Assembly (NCBI GenBank): GCA_046542255.1
Contig: JBKHBT010000029.1
Location: 1 to 35,750 of the forward strand
Reading direction: 5' to 3'
Length of the DNA stretch: 35,750 nt
Source of the DNA: JBKHBT01 sp046542255
GTDB lineage: Bacteria > UBP14 > UBA6098 > JBKHBT01
A program made the translations under genes and the position numbers. This document shows, piece after piece, positions 1 through 11,500 of this stretch (position 1 is its first letter; every line of letters starts with the position of its first letter). The notes under the pieces were generated by a model, which did not search any database, was not told the origin of the DNA, and saw only the letters and a list, made by a program, of their open reading frames with translations.

Positions 1-64
1 GGCTAAAACATCAGTAAAGCCTTTTGCTATATATATTATATTATATATATGGCTTTAAAAAAGA
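1..64 (+). repeat. Dispersed two-hairpin repeat, copy A (partial)
   Basis: The first bases match the inner part of the copy at 35119-35233. They show the same block around TAAAACATCAGTAAAGCC, an AT-rich stretch, and the closing block TATGGCTTTAAAA. The outer GACAATGCG hairpin would lie left of the window edge, so this copy is cut by the window. It runs straight into the 3' part of a protein-coding sequence, which suggests the element landed in or beside that gene. The orientation is the same as copy E. Confidence 0.8.
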
Positions 65-278
65 TGACTTCGAGATAGACTATTGCAAACGCCAGAGAAG
101 GCTTCAGCAGGGACAGCAATCATTGAAATGGGACATGAAAGACAAATATGGCAGGCACGTGAAGCAGGGAGTCTATACTTTCGAATTTCTTTTCGAGCCG
201 ACTTATTCATCAGATATCTTCCTTGAAATTCAAATGAAGAAGAAGTTAAAGATACCTAAGAAGCCTGATTTTAGGTAA
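63..278 (+). pseudogene. 3' fragment of a gene with a FlgD-Ig-like C-terminal end
   Basis: About 70 codons stay open after repeat copy A and end at TAA 276-278. They contain the block KWDMKDKYGRHVKQGVYTF. This matches the end of FlgD-Ig/CHU_C-type C-terminal domains, where W-D-G-x-D-x-x-G-x-x-V-x-x-G-V-Y is usual, and the giant protein in this window has the same block (WDGTDQNGKKAKTGLYFY). No start codon or ribosome site belongs to it, because the reading frame upstream is the AT-rich part of the repeat. I infer a gene end cut off by insertion of the repeat. It could still be the last part of an intact gene if that frame continues beyond the left edge. Its last 25 residues are lysine-rich and unlike the usual tail. 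Confidence 0.5.
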
Positions 279-291
279 TTTTTTGGAGAGA

Positions 292-1344
292 TTAGACTTT
301 ATTTGATATAGTGTCTAACTCGATATAATCGAAATCCATAGGGTTGGTGAAAATATTTGATTGTATTTTACTAAGCCTTTCCCTAATGATATTAATGGCT
401 TGAACAGAATTATCAATACCTATCCATTTTCTACCATTATTTTGTGCAGCTAATAGAGTGGTACCCGAACCTGCAAAGCAATCAAGCACAATACTATCTG
501 TATTTGAGGACGTTTTTACTATCATATCAAGCATATCATAATTTTTTTCTGTAGGATATTTGGGATATTGAGGGTCCTTGAAATTCCATATATCCTGTCT
601 TCTCTTGCCAGGCATTTCATCCGCATATATGATTTTTCTCGGATTGCCATTTTTCGACCATTCTATTTTTCCAGTATCATCAAGTCTTTCTAAAGTTTCG
701 ATATCTGTTCTCCAGTGTCGACCTTTTGGTGGTAGCTTGCCTTTGAAAGGCTTATTTGATTCGCCATTTTTGGTTTCACCTGGAGCATGAATGGGTGTAG
801 TTGTATAATGTCTGCCGGCAGCATTTGTTTTGGGATACAATCTTAAGATATCTTCTTCAGTATAATCTTCATAAGGTTCATTCCAAATGGGATTTGAAGA
901 TTTTGTATAAAATAGAATCATATCCTTAAAATTACCAAAGCCAATTCTTTTGAAATTCTTAGGATTGCATTTAATTCGGGATATATCATTGCGAAAGTTT
1001 TTAATTCCGAAAATTTCGTCCATCAAGATCTTTACATAATGTCCTACTTTATAGTCTATATGTAAATAAATCGAGCCATGCTCAGATAAAATCTCTCTCA
1101 ACAATAGCAATCTCTGCCTGAGAAATTCAATGAAATCGTCCCCATACAACCTATCTGTGTATGCCACTTTGCCTGAAGATGACCTGCTAATAGTGTTGGC
1201 TCTCTGGTCAGTAAATGTAAAATCAATACCAGTTGAAAAGGGAGGATCAATATAAATTAGATCGACTTTTGCCTGTAATTTATATTCATCAAGTAGAAAT
1301 TCTAACCCACGCAAGTTATCTGTCTTTAGGAGTAAATTTTTCAT
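292..1344 (-). CDS. Type II DNA methyltransferase, beta class (N6-adenine or N4-cytosine)
   Basis: A 350-residue site-specific DNA methyltransferase. The catalytic motif IV, DPPF, is at residues 33-36, and the SAM-binding motif I, FAGSGTT, is near the C-terminus (290-296), followed by WIGIDNS. This order (IV before I) defines the beta class. DPPF rather than SPPY favours N6-adenine as the product, but that is inference. The middle (about residues 100-270) holds the variable target-recognition region. The start ATG at 1344 overlaps the stop of the upstream endonuclease gene by 4 bp (ATGA), so the two are translationally coupled. It protects host DNA from the partner enzyme. The recognition site cannot be read from sequence. 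The gene is complete, and no frameshift is seen. Confidence 0.9.
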   Translation of the reverse strand: MKNLLLKTDNLRGLEFLLDEYKLQAKVDLIYIDPPFSTGIDFTFTDQRANTISRSSSGKVAYTDRLYGDDFIEFLRQRLLLLREILSEHGSIYLHIDYKVGHYVKILMDEIFGIKNFRNDISRIKCNPKNFKRIGFGNFKDMILFYTKSSNPIWNEPYEDYTEEDILRLYPKTNAAGRHYTTTPIHAPGETKNGESNKPFKGKLPPKGRHWRTDIETLERLDDTGKIEWSKNGNPRKIIYADEMPGKRRQDIWNFKDPQYPKYPTEKNYDMLDMIVKTSSNTDSIVLDCFAGSGTTLLAAQNNGRKWIGIDNSVQAINIIRERLSKIQSNIFTNPMDFDYIELDTISNKV

Positions 1345-2123
1345 ATTTGGTATAGAAAGTTTCTGAGCAGAAGTGCGCTCATTATGTTATAGTCATTATA
1401 GGGGTTTGAAATATATTTATGCATTTTTGATTTGCTCTCGATATACAAAACTCCATCCAAAATCGCAATTTGAATAGCATTTACGTTTTTCTGTTCAATT
1501 GTACTTATTGCATCTTCGAATTGAGTGTTTTGATGACCACCAAAATCAGTCAAGAATTTTGCTTCTCCAATAATATATTTTCCATTAAATCTTGCAACAA
1601 AATCAAGGCCCTTATTACGATGATAATTTAACTTATCTTTTGCAAATTGCCTTGTCTCACCGTCATTACCATCTAATATTGCATCTTCATCATTCGAGAT
1701 AAATTCATTATAATCCACAGGTTCGATTCCCAAGGCTTTAGTCTTTAACCAGTTTCTGAACATTGGACCTATTTGGCGATTTGTTTCCTTTGGTTCGGAA
1801 CATCTTTCATATATCTTTTCAATTCCCATTTCATATAATCTACCACTGATTCTATTAAGAGTCTTCGGATTTCTTTCTAACGCACTCGGGTCTCGTCTTA
1901 AATATGCGACATAACTGTCTTTAATAGGAAACAAATCTAATTTCAATAAATTTTCAATAAGAACCAGGTTGTTTTTAGTTTGGTATGCAAACTCGATTTC
2001 TTGCCATAATTGTTCGTTGATTTCTCTTATTCCATCAGGTATTGTCGGATATATTCTAAACAAGTCATCAAGATATGATCTTTGATTTGCATACTCAATA
2101 CTAAGTTTTGTCCATTTTTTCAT
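1341..2123 (-). CDS. Type II restriction endonuclease, PD-(D/E)XK type
   Basis: A 260-residue protein paired with the methyltransferase. The likely catalytic core is D174 (in GLDFVARF) followed by E187-A-K189 in YIIGEAKF, the D...ExK pattern of the PD-(D/E)XK nuclease fold. The nearby conserved-looking stretch FLTDFGGHQNTQFEDA resembles one I associate with the Tsp45I-type family, but I could not verify that. The start ATG at 2123 has AGGAG about 9 nt upstream. Endonuclease first and methyltransferase second in one transcript with a 4-bp overlap is a compact arrangement with no controller gene visible. The identity as the cognate nuclease rests mainly on the active-site pattern and the gene pairing. 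Confidence 0.75.
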   Translation of the reverse strand: MKKWTKLSIEYANQRSYLDDLFRIYPTIPDGIREINEQLWQEIEFAYQTKNNLVLIENLLKLDLFPIKDSYVAYLRRDPSALERNPKTLNRISGRLYEMGIEKIYERCSEPKETNRQIGPMFRNWLKTKALGIEPVDYNEFISNDEDAILDGNDGETRQFAKDKLNYHRNKGLDFVARFNGKYIIGEAKFLTDFGGHQNTQFEDAISTIEQKNVNAIQIAILDGVLYIESKSKMHKYISNPYNDYNIMSALLLRNFLYQI

Positions 2124-2153
2124 AAAATGTAACTCCTTATCCTATAAATAAGC

Positions 2154-2159
2154 ATTATA
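2154..2159 (-). promoter_or_regulatory. Possible -10 box for the restriction-modification genes
   Basis: A perfect TATAAT on the minus strand, 31 bp ahead of the endonuclease start. No good -35 hexamer lies 16-18 bp upstream; that place is taken by the T-run of the terminator of the giant gene. Tentative. Confidence 0.3.
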
Positions 2160-2174
2160 AAAGTTTTCCGCAAG

Positions 2175-2202
2175 AAAAAACGCACCCCAAAATAGAGTGC
2201 GC
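2175..2202 (-). terminator. Rho-independent terminator of the giant surface-protein gene
   Basis: On the minus strand a GCGCAC/GTGCG stem (arms at 2197-2201 and 2181-2185) is followed at once by six T (2175-2180). It lies 52 bp after the stop of the giant gene and separates it from the restriction-modification genes, which run in the same direction. Confidence 0.7.
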
Positions 2203-2253
2203 TTTTCCATAACTACTGTACATAATCGTTTTATTCAATCATGTCTGTTTTCT

Positions 2254-2550
2254 TTAACGAACAAGCGTTATCGTACCCTCACAAATAATTTCGCCATCAC
2301 GCGAGATGATATAGAAATATAAACCCGTCTTGGCTTTCTTGCCGTTTTGGTCTGTACCGTCCCAGAGCCTTTCCTGGAAATCGGTATAGCGGTTTACAAC
2401 ATCAAGTTTGCGTTCGTAGATGAGCTGTTTTCTTCGGTCGAAGACTTCAAGCTCGGCGCCATCGGCGAACATACCCGGGAATGAGAATACGGCTATGTCA
2501 TTATAGGAGTCATCATTCGGCGTGAATGGATCCGGCCGGCTAAAGCATTT
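2254..2550 (-). other. Encoded C-terminal FlgD-Ig/CHU_C-like sorting domain
   Basis: This is the last 99 residues of the giant protein. They run from the block RPDPFTPNDDSYND, through FDRRKQLIYE and WDGTDQNGKKAKTGLYFY, to the end ISRDGEIICEGTITLVR. The last 17 residues closely match the protein entering at the right edge of the window (35697-35750). Known families with this ending are exported by type IX secretion or anchored to the surface; no type IX machinery gene is present in the window. Confidence 0.75.
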
Positions 2551-5500
2551 GACCGCCTCGAGTGTAAACCACCAGCTTATCTGGCTACTATTTGAACCGC
2601 AATCATCGATATCGGGATTATCGGCTACATAGGCTGTTACCTGCACAGTGTCGCCGGACAGGAATTCTAAATTGGTATTCTCGGTGTCGAATATGAAGTT
2701 TCCGCTCATATCGCCATCACCAGATTCCCAGTACAAGCCCTGCTCAGGATAGACGAATCTATCGCCATTTATCTCATAAACAAGGCTATCGACTCTGACT
2801 CCAGCAAGATTGTCCGAAATATTAATGATCAATTGCTCCTGATTATTCGAAAGCAGAGCGCCTTCTTCAGGGTTTTCAATTACTAATATCGGAGCCTCGA
2901 TATCTACATAGAAGTCAAAGAATAGCGTATCGGAATAATTGCCATACATATCAGCAACCGGCGCGAGATAACCATCGACATGTTCATTATTAGAGAATAG
3001 TGCCGTACTCGGCGTAAATGCCAGAAGTGAATCGTCAGGATAATAATTCAACCAGGAATGATCCAGCGTATATTCGACATCATTGACCACCATAAGAATC
3101 GAAGATTCATCGACACCCTCTTCATCATAGAGCATAATGAGAATCTCCTGGTCATCGCAGGCGGTTACCTGTCCACTCTGTGGATTGATAAGGTCGATAT
3201 CTGGCCCGGCAAAGACCGGGATAGTATCATTGAAAACGCCCAGGCTATGGTCATCATGATTCATGAAATCATAATCGCTGTCATAAGCATAGCATCGATA
3301 GACAAATGATGCCGCAACTCCCGGCGGAGTTACCTGCTCGGTCGTTGTAAATCGATATGTAATCGAACTATCAGGATTGATAATAATACCGTCTCCGGTA
3401 GAGTCGTCCATATCAAGCTCGATGGTATTGTAACTGCTATCTATTTCGCCATCGAAATCATATATCAATCGTACCCCGAATGAGTCTTCATCGAAGATGG
3501 CAGGGGTCGTAGAATTATCATATACACCTGTGAAATCGGTAATCAGAATCGAGACATCGAATGGATTGACCGCACCAATGAAATCGGGATAATCCCGTTC
3601 AAATGTCGGCGCCAGTGTATCATCATCGCCGATATGGACAGTGATAAGCGAATCTTTAATATGAGCATCGCAATAATCGGGTTCATTCTCGCGAGCATAA
3701 ATGCGGAAGCCGATATCAGCAAATTCTGGATAATACACACCAGTGCCTGTCAATGAATCCTCCAGCGGCTGATATGCTATGCCAAGCGATGCATCATCAC
3801 AAGCAGCAGGATCGAAGCGGAGCGTATCATCAACAAAGCTGAGGGCCGGGTCATCGAGTGTAAACTGGAGCATTCCAGCAGAACGATAGATGCCCGTTAT
3901 CTCGACTCGCAGGCTATCCAGATTCAGGCCAAGTACATCGTCTGTGATACCGAGGCTTAGTGGATATTGCCATTCTGAAATCAATGTAGTATCCTGAGCT
4001 GGCGAGATATTCGAGAATTCCGGTGGCTCGACATCAAGCACAAAGCTCCAGCTAAGTGGCGTAAATGTCGATGGATTGCCAAGAACATCGAAAACCTGAA
4101 CAAGCGTAATATCGACAGTATCGCCATCTGCCCAGAAACCGATATCCGGCTCGAAGGCGAGTGTATCGTTTTCGAAGCTGAGCCATTCATGCGAAATGTC
4201 ATAGCTTATGCTATCGACCATCAGCTCGATAGTCGATTCATCGACTCCTTCGAGATCGATAAGTGCGATAAGAATCGCTTCGTCCTCACAAGCCGAAATT
4301 GTGCTATCTGTCGGCCGGACGATATCCGGAATAGGCCCGCCTGCCGGGATTTCGAACCACCAGCAAAGCGTATCCATATTAGGATCGCAGTAATCCGGGC
4401 TGTCGCCAGAGATTACGCAGACATCGACCGTATCGCCGCCTTCCCATGAAACTCCAGCAATATCCGAATCGAAAGTCAAAATGCTATCAACGAAATCCAG
4501 TGCACCATCGGCCAATGTATATGAAACACCATCGACAATCATTGTAATAGTTGCATCATCCACTCCAGAGAGCGAATCGTAGATATTTATGGTGATATCG
4601 GGTGCAAGCTCGGGCACCGTGCTGGATGGAGCTGGATATTCATTCCACATAATAGGCGGCGTATAATCGAGATAGAATGACCATGTAATAGGCGAATCGA
4701 TTGGATTATGAAGCACGTCTTCGGCAAATCGAAGCTCGACATCGATCATCTCGCCATCTTCGAATGAGCCTAATCCAAGATCGAATACCAGAGTATCGCC
4801 ATGCCATGAAAGTTCTGCGGCATCGATGCCATATTCAATTTCATTAACAGCAAGTAGTACCGTCGAATCGATAACGCCATCCGGGTCGGTAATAATCATT
4901 CTAATATCCTGCGGGTCGCAGGCCGAATAGCTTCCATCGGCCGGCCTATCGATTTCCACGACAGGGCCACCGGATGAAATCACAAACCAACCACATGTAT
5001 CGATTACATTCGGCGGGCAAATATCCGGCATATCATAGGCATTTATACAATAATTCACAGTATCGCCACCGGATAGGCTAAGGCCAGCATCGCAAAGCTC
5101 GATTTCAAAATGGCTTGTGTCCCAGCTTACGCCCGGTGATGTGATATCGAATGTACTGCCATTGACTGTTATAGTCATGCCCAGTGTATCAAGGCCGGAA
5201 AGGTCATCTTCTGCATCGAATTCTATTGTCGGGCATAGCGAACCGAATTCCGAACCCGTAATTGGGACTATATCTCTAATCTCTGGTGCGGAAAGATCGA
5301 GTATGAAGTTGAAGCTAAATGCCCCAGAAATCGGATTACGCAATGAATCCTCGCAGGCCTCCAGTGTTACATAAACCGTATCGCCATCCGAGAAGAAATC
5401 GAGTGGAGCATCGAAAATGAGTGTATCGGCTACAAGCGAAAGCATAGGATTCGAAGTCGTATAATCGGTTCCGTTTACATCAAAAATTATCGATGATTCC

Positions 5501-8500
5501 ATAATTCCATCTTCGTCATCAAGGAATAATCTAATAGGCTGCGGATTACATGCCGAGAATGCGCCATCGAATGGCGAAACAATGACAGGCTCTGGCCCGC
5601 CGCCTTCTATAACAAATGTATAGCAACTATCCATGCTGTTAACTGCGCAATAGTCCGGCCTATCATGGGCATGTATGCATATATCGACTGTATCGCCGCC
5701 GGAAAGTGGCATTCCAAAGTCGCAGATATCCAGCGAGAAGTGGCTTCCATCCCAATCGACTCCTAGCGAAGTCGTTGTTATACTATCGCCATTTATAACA
5801 ATATATAGCGAGCTTTCATCCAGCCCGGAAAGCATATCGCCTATATCGAAATCGATAATCGGGCAAAGCGTGGTAAGCATTGTATCCGGCGGAGGCATCA
5901 AACCGGTGATTACTGGCGGTGTCAGGTCTATGGTGAACATCCATTCAATAGGCGCTTCATAAAGCTCATTGCCCAATGAGTCCTCGGCTGCCAGAAGGCT
6001 GACATTCACAATATCGCCATCTAACCAATCGGCCGGAGGTGTCCAGACCAAAGAATCCGGCGGAGGGTCGAGGTAGAAGAATTCCAGCTCAGGGTCTGCG
6101 GTCGTGTATACCGTGCCATTGACATCGAGCTGAATCGAAGTCTCGACTATGCCAGTTGTATCGTATAGGCTGATTATAATTTCCTGGTCGGCACAGGCTG
6201 AGAATGTGCTGTCCAGTGGCTCGATTGGGTCTGCAATAGGGCCTTCTGCCGGGACACGGAAATTCCAGCAGGTATCGAGAACATTTGCGCCGCAAATCTC
6301 GGCAAGGTCGCCTGCGGTAACGCAAATCTCCGTCTCATCGCCACCTTCGAGATGAATACCAATATCGCTAAAGGATATAGTATAATCTGCGCCAGCGCGG
6401 CTGAATCCTGCATCATCGAGATCATAACAAATTGTGCCGATTGTCGGGCTTGTGATACAGACCGCTACGGAATCGTATTCAACGCCAGAAACATCATCGC
6501 CAAGAGTAAACTCGACATCCGGTTCCAGCTCCCCGATGATTGCGCGATGTGGTGGAGTTCCACCGGTAAGCACAGGTGGCTCAAGATCCACGGTGAAAGC
6601 GAAACTAATCGGAATAGATAGCGGATTGCCAAGCGAATCATCGGCTGCGAGAAGCTCGGCCTCGACATATTCGCCATCGGAGAAGATGGCACCCGGCTCG
6701 AAACAAAGATCGATGCCATCATAGCTCAAAGCAGGATGATCTATGCCATAAACCGTACCGCCGACATCCAATTCGATAGTCGATGCATCGACTCCATGTG
6801 GAACCTCGACATCCACAAGCTCGAAACAGAAGCCCTGGTCATCGCAAGAAGTAAATACGCCATCGAGTTCCAGTCCATCCGGCGTAAGAACGCCGCTTGC
6901 AGCAGGGCCAATCAAATCGACCATAAACTCGATGCATTCATCCAGCATATTAGGTGGGCAATAATCCGGCCTATCGCCGGCAGTGATGCATACTTCGACT
7001 GTATCATTATGCTCGAAAGAATCATGTGGCAAAGCAACCGATAAAACCGAGTCGCCAGAAACAACCGACCAGCTATATGTTAATGCCGAAATCGGATATA
7101 TCGAATCATTCAAAAGCATCTCAACGCTGGAAATATCGATTCCGCTTATAGAGTCTATAACTGTACAAGTGAGGGCAATATCGGCATCGCTAATAACAGG
7201 TTCGGCATCCGGAACGATAGAAAGAGCAATAGGCGATGAATAATCTACCCAGAATAAGAATGAAACCGGCGTCATAAGTGGATTATGATAGATATCTTCG
7301 GCCGATATAAGCTCGACATCAATAATCGTACCATCCGGGAAGAAGCCAACTCCGCCATCGAAAACCAGTGTATCCCCTATCCAGAATAGCTCCGGGTCGG
7401 TCAAACGATATTCGATGCCTAAGACAGCGAGAACAACAGAAGCATCATCGATACCATCATCGTCCTCGAGTAAAATCCTGATTTCTTGCGGATCACATGC
7501 CGTAATCGAGCCGTCAGAAGGGGTAATCGGCTCTGCTTCCGGGCCGCCTGCTACAATGCTAAAGCTATAACATTCATCGGTAGCATTAGCATCGCAATAT
7601 CCGCTGTCCGGCGAGTCTTCGAGATGTAAGCAAACCTCGATTGTATCGCCACCTTCCCATTCAATAGGAATGGCATCCGGCTCGAAATGAAGCAATGTAT
7701 CATCGACAATCATTACAGCGGCATCAGATTCATAATAACTATCGACATCGATAGTAATTTCGATGGATGCAGGATCGACTCCGCTAAAATCATCATCGAT
7801 AAAGAATGTCAAAAGTGGCGAAAGATCACCGACAATAGCACCATCGCCCGGAACCATAAAATCCACCACTGGTGGGACATAGTCGAGAGTAAAGCTCCAT
7901 GACAAAGGTGTCATAAGCGGCCGTCCATGGATATCATCGGCTGCCACAAGATCGACTGTAACCGTATCGCCGTGGCTGAAGAAGCCATCGCCTCCATCGA
8001 AAGTCAGCATATCGCCGTCCAGCTCGAGATATGGCGATGAGATGCGATATTCGACACTATCGACCATAAGAACAATAGTAGATTCATCGATGCCATCGTC
8101 ATCGGTAAGTAAAATTGTAATCTGCTGTGGGTCACATGCAGAAATAACACCATCCTCAGGCGTAATTATTTCTGCTTCCGGGCCGGTTGTGGTAATCGGA
8201 AGAATCCAGCAGGTATCGAGTTCATTGGCATCGCAATAATCCGGGCCATCGCCGGCCTCGAGGCAGAATAATACTGTATCTTCAGAGACATAGGTCATGC
8301 CAAAATCACAAAGGTCGAGATCGAAATTAGGGTCGCTCCATGTAATACCAGCAGAAGATAGATCGCCAGAAACACCATCAACAGTGAAGCTAACAGAACT
8401 TTCATCGAGGCCAGCAAGCGAATCAAAGAGCGTAAATTCGATAATCGGGCAAAGCGTAGTAACCCATTCACCAGCAACCGGAACAATATCATCCACAATA

Positions 8501-11500
8501 GGATGAGTCAGGTCGATTGTGAAGCTCCATTCGATAGGTGCTGCGGCAAGCTCATTGCCCAGCATATCATCGGCCGCCAGAAGCGCACATTCGACTACGT
8601 GGCCATCGGCATAATCTACCGGTGGCAAAAAGACCAGCGAATCCGGTTCATAGAAAGTTAGCTCATCATCGGAAGTAGAATAAACCGTGCCATCGACTTC
8701 GAATTGTATCGTAGATTCATTTATGCCATCCACATCGAATATTCTCATGAATATGCCCTGATCCGAACATGCCGAATATGTATCTTCATAAGGTTCTAAA
8801 ATCTCGCCGATCGGGCTTCCGCGCGGAATATAGAAACTCCAGCAAGTATCGGAATTATTTGGTGTGCAGAAATCTGGGGCATCTGCGGCATGTACGCAGA
8901 AATCGATAGTATCGCCGCCCGAGAGTCCCAGGTCGAATCTTGCGAAATTGGCAACCCATTCATCATCATCGATAAACAGGCCAAGATGACTATAACCGAA
9001 ACATTCCTCCGCACCGCCATTGACTGAAACACAGACAACGGTACTTTCCGGCCATACGCCAGCGAGGTCATCCATAAGCGGGAATCGGACTCTTGGAGTC
9101 AGGCTTCCAATCGGTACGCCATCTTCAGGACGTGCACCAGAAGCGATATATGGCGGCGTAAGGTCGATTGTATAGCTGAAGCTATATGGCGCAATCAAAG
9201 GATTGCCATAGATATCTTCTGCTTCTATTAGCTCAACATCGATAATCTGGCCATCGGTGAATGCACCAGCAGCAGGCTCAAAGCATAGATTGACACCATC
9301 ATAAGTAACTTCGGCATCGCTTGTTGTGTATTCAACGCCCTCGACAGAGACAATAATACTCGACTCATCGACACCATGATCGGTCGGCGAATCGATGATT
9401 CGGAAACAGAAGCCCTGGTCATCGCAGGCCGAGAAAGTGCTATCGATTGGAATTCCGCCGCTTTCTGCTCCTTCGGCAAATGGCCCAAGAAGGTCCACTG
9501 TAAATGTATAGCAGCTATCAAGAATATTAGGGTCGCAATAATCGGGGTTATCCGTGCTGTGCATACAAATCTCGACAGTAGAATCATGCATAAATGGTTC
9601 ATGATCTTCGAGAATAACCTGAGCGATAGAATCGCCGCCAGTATAACGCCATGTGATCTCCAAATCAGAGACATCGTATTCTATGCCATCGACATAAAGC
9701 ACAATCGATGAAGCATCGAGTCCGGAAAGGGAATCGACCATTCTAATTATTATCGTCTCCATAGAATCGGATACAACCGCGCCCGGTGCAATCGAGAAAT
9801 CATATGGCACAGGCTCGGATAAATCGACTGTAAATGTAAATGCCAGTGTGCCTTCATATTCATAGCCATAGATATCATCGCATCTTATAAGCTCTACATC
9901 GACTTCCTGGCCATCTTCCCACGGGACAAATGGCGTATAAATCAATGTATCGGAAACAAAGCTAAGTTCACGGTCGCCCATATCGTATTCTGTGCCTTCA
10001 ACGCTGAGTATGATAGTAGTCGAATCAACGCCCTCTTCGTCTTCTAATAGGATTAGTATTCTTTGGTCATCGCAGGCAGTGTATGTGCCGTGAAGCGGCT
10101 CAATGATTGTAGCAACCGGGCCTTCGCCGTAGATTGTTGTATTCCAGCAGGTTTCTATTTCATTGGGTTCGCAGTAATCCGGGTCGTCATGTGCGCTGAC
10201 GCAGAATTCCAATGGCGTAAAGCGCTCTAATTCGATACCGGCATCTTCGAGATCGACAGCGAAATGCTCACCATCGAAACTCACGCCCGGAGAATCGACA
10301 GTAACTATGCCGTATCCGGGAATATCCAGCTCGATACTGGATTCATCGAGGCCGGAAAGCGTATCATAGATATCAAATTCGATTATTGAATATGGGTCCA
10401 TGATAGTATCGCCATCGGCAGGCACAAAGTTAATAGCATAGGGCGGCGAAAGATCGACAAAGAAATGGGAACAGAAAGGCCTTGTTTCTGCGCCATAGGT
10501 ATTGGAAACTCTATCGAGGCAGAAATGAATGCTATCGCCATCTTCCCATAGAGTCGATGGTGTAAATTTCAATGTGTCATCGTCAAAAGTCAGCTCGGGT
10601 GCATCGATCTCATATGATATATCATTAACTGTTAGCTCTATCGTGCCTTCAATTATTCCCAAAGAATCGAATAAATAAATGACAATCTCCTGATCATCGC
10701 AGGCACTCCATGTGCCTCTTCTTGGGGTTATGAGCTCTGCAGTAGGCGAGCCGCAGTCCTGCGCCGGGAAGCTCCATGTCTCCGATGGTGTCTCGCCGCA
10801 GATGTTTCTGGCCACGACCTGCCATTCATATTCCATATCACAGTCGATATAGAGCGAGCATGTTGTATCGGTGGTTCCTGGTATCATAAGCATTCCATCG
10901 AAATAGAAATCATAGTATATCGGCTCTGTGCCTTCTGAAGTATGCCAAACAAAATTGGCTCTTGGAAGATATTCGATCTCGCCTTCAGAAGGTGATATAA
11001 GCTCGGGTGGTGTCGGCGAATCTGGTCCTTCGAAGCTCCATTCCTCAGACGGCCATTCGCCACAGGCATTCATAGCAACCACATACCAGTCGAATTCCAT
11101 ATCGCATTCAACGTCTATCCTGAAGAATGTATCCATAACAACGCCACGGCTGGAATCATTGACGAATACTTCATATTCGATCGGGCCAGTTCCCGGGCTG
11201 GTATGCCAGATAAGATCAGTAAATGGCGGATCCTGGACACTTCTGTCTGGTGGAGCTATAAGTTCAGGCGCTTCTGCAGATTGTGGAGTATAGAATGTGC
11301 TTGTTACAGAAGAAACAGTATCGCAAATATTCATCGAAACCACATACCATTCATATTCCATATCACATTCGATATCATATTCATAAGTGGTATCTTCCAG
11401 TCCAACAGCGACTCTGGTTCCATTGATATAGAGGTCATAAACGATAGGCTCGCCGCCTTCCGATGAGAACCATGCAAATTCAGTTCCTGGATATTCGACT

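Noticed and set aside
9228..9711. Open frames of 148 and 111 codons within the giant gene in other frames (and many like them, such as 13460-13873)
   Set aside because: They are shadows of the repetitive coding sequence, with no ribosome site, no domain, and a composition set by the main frame.
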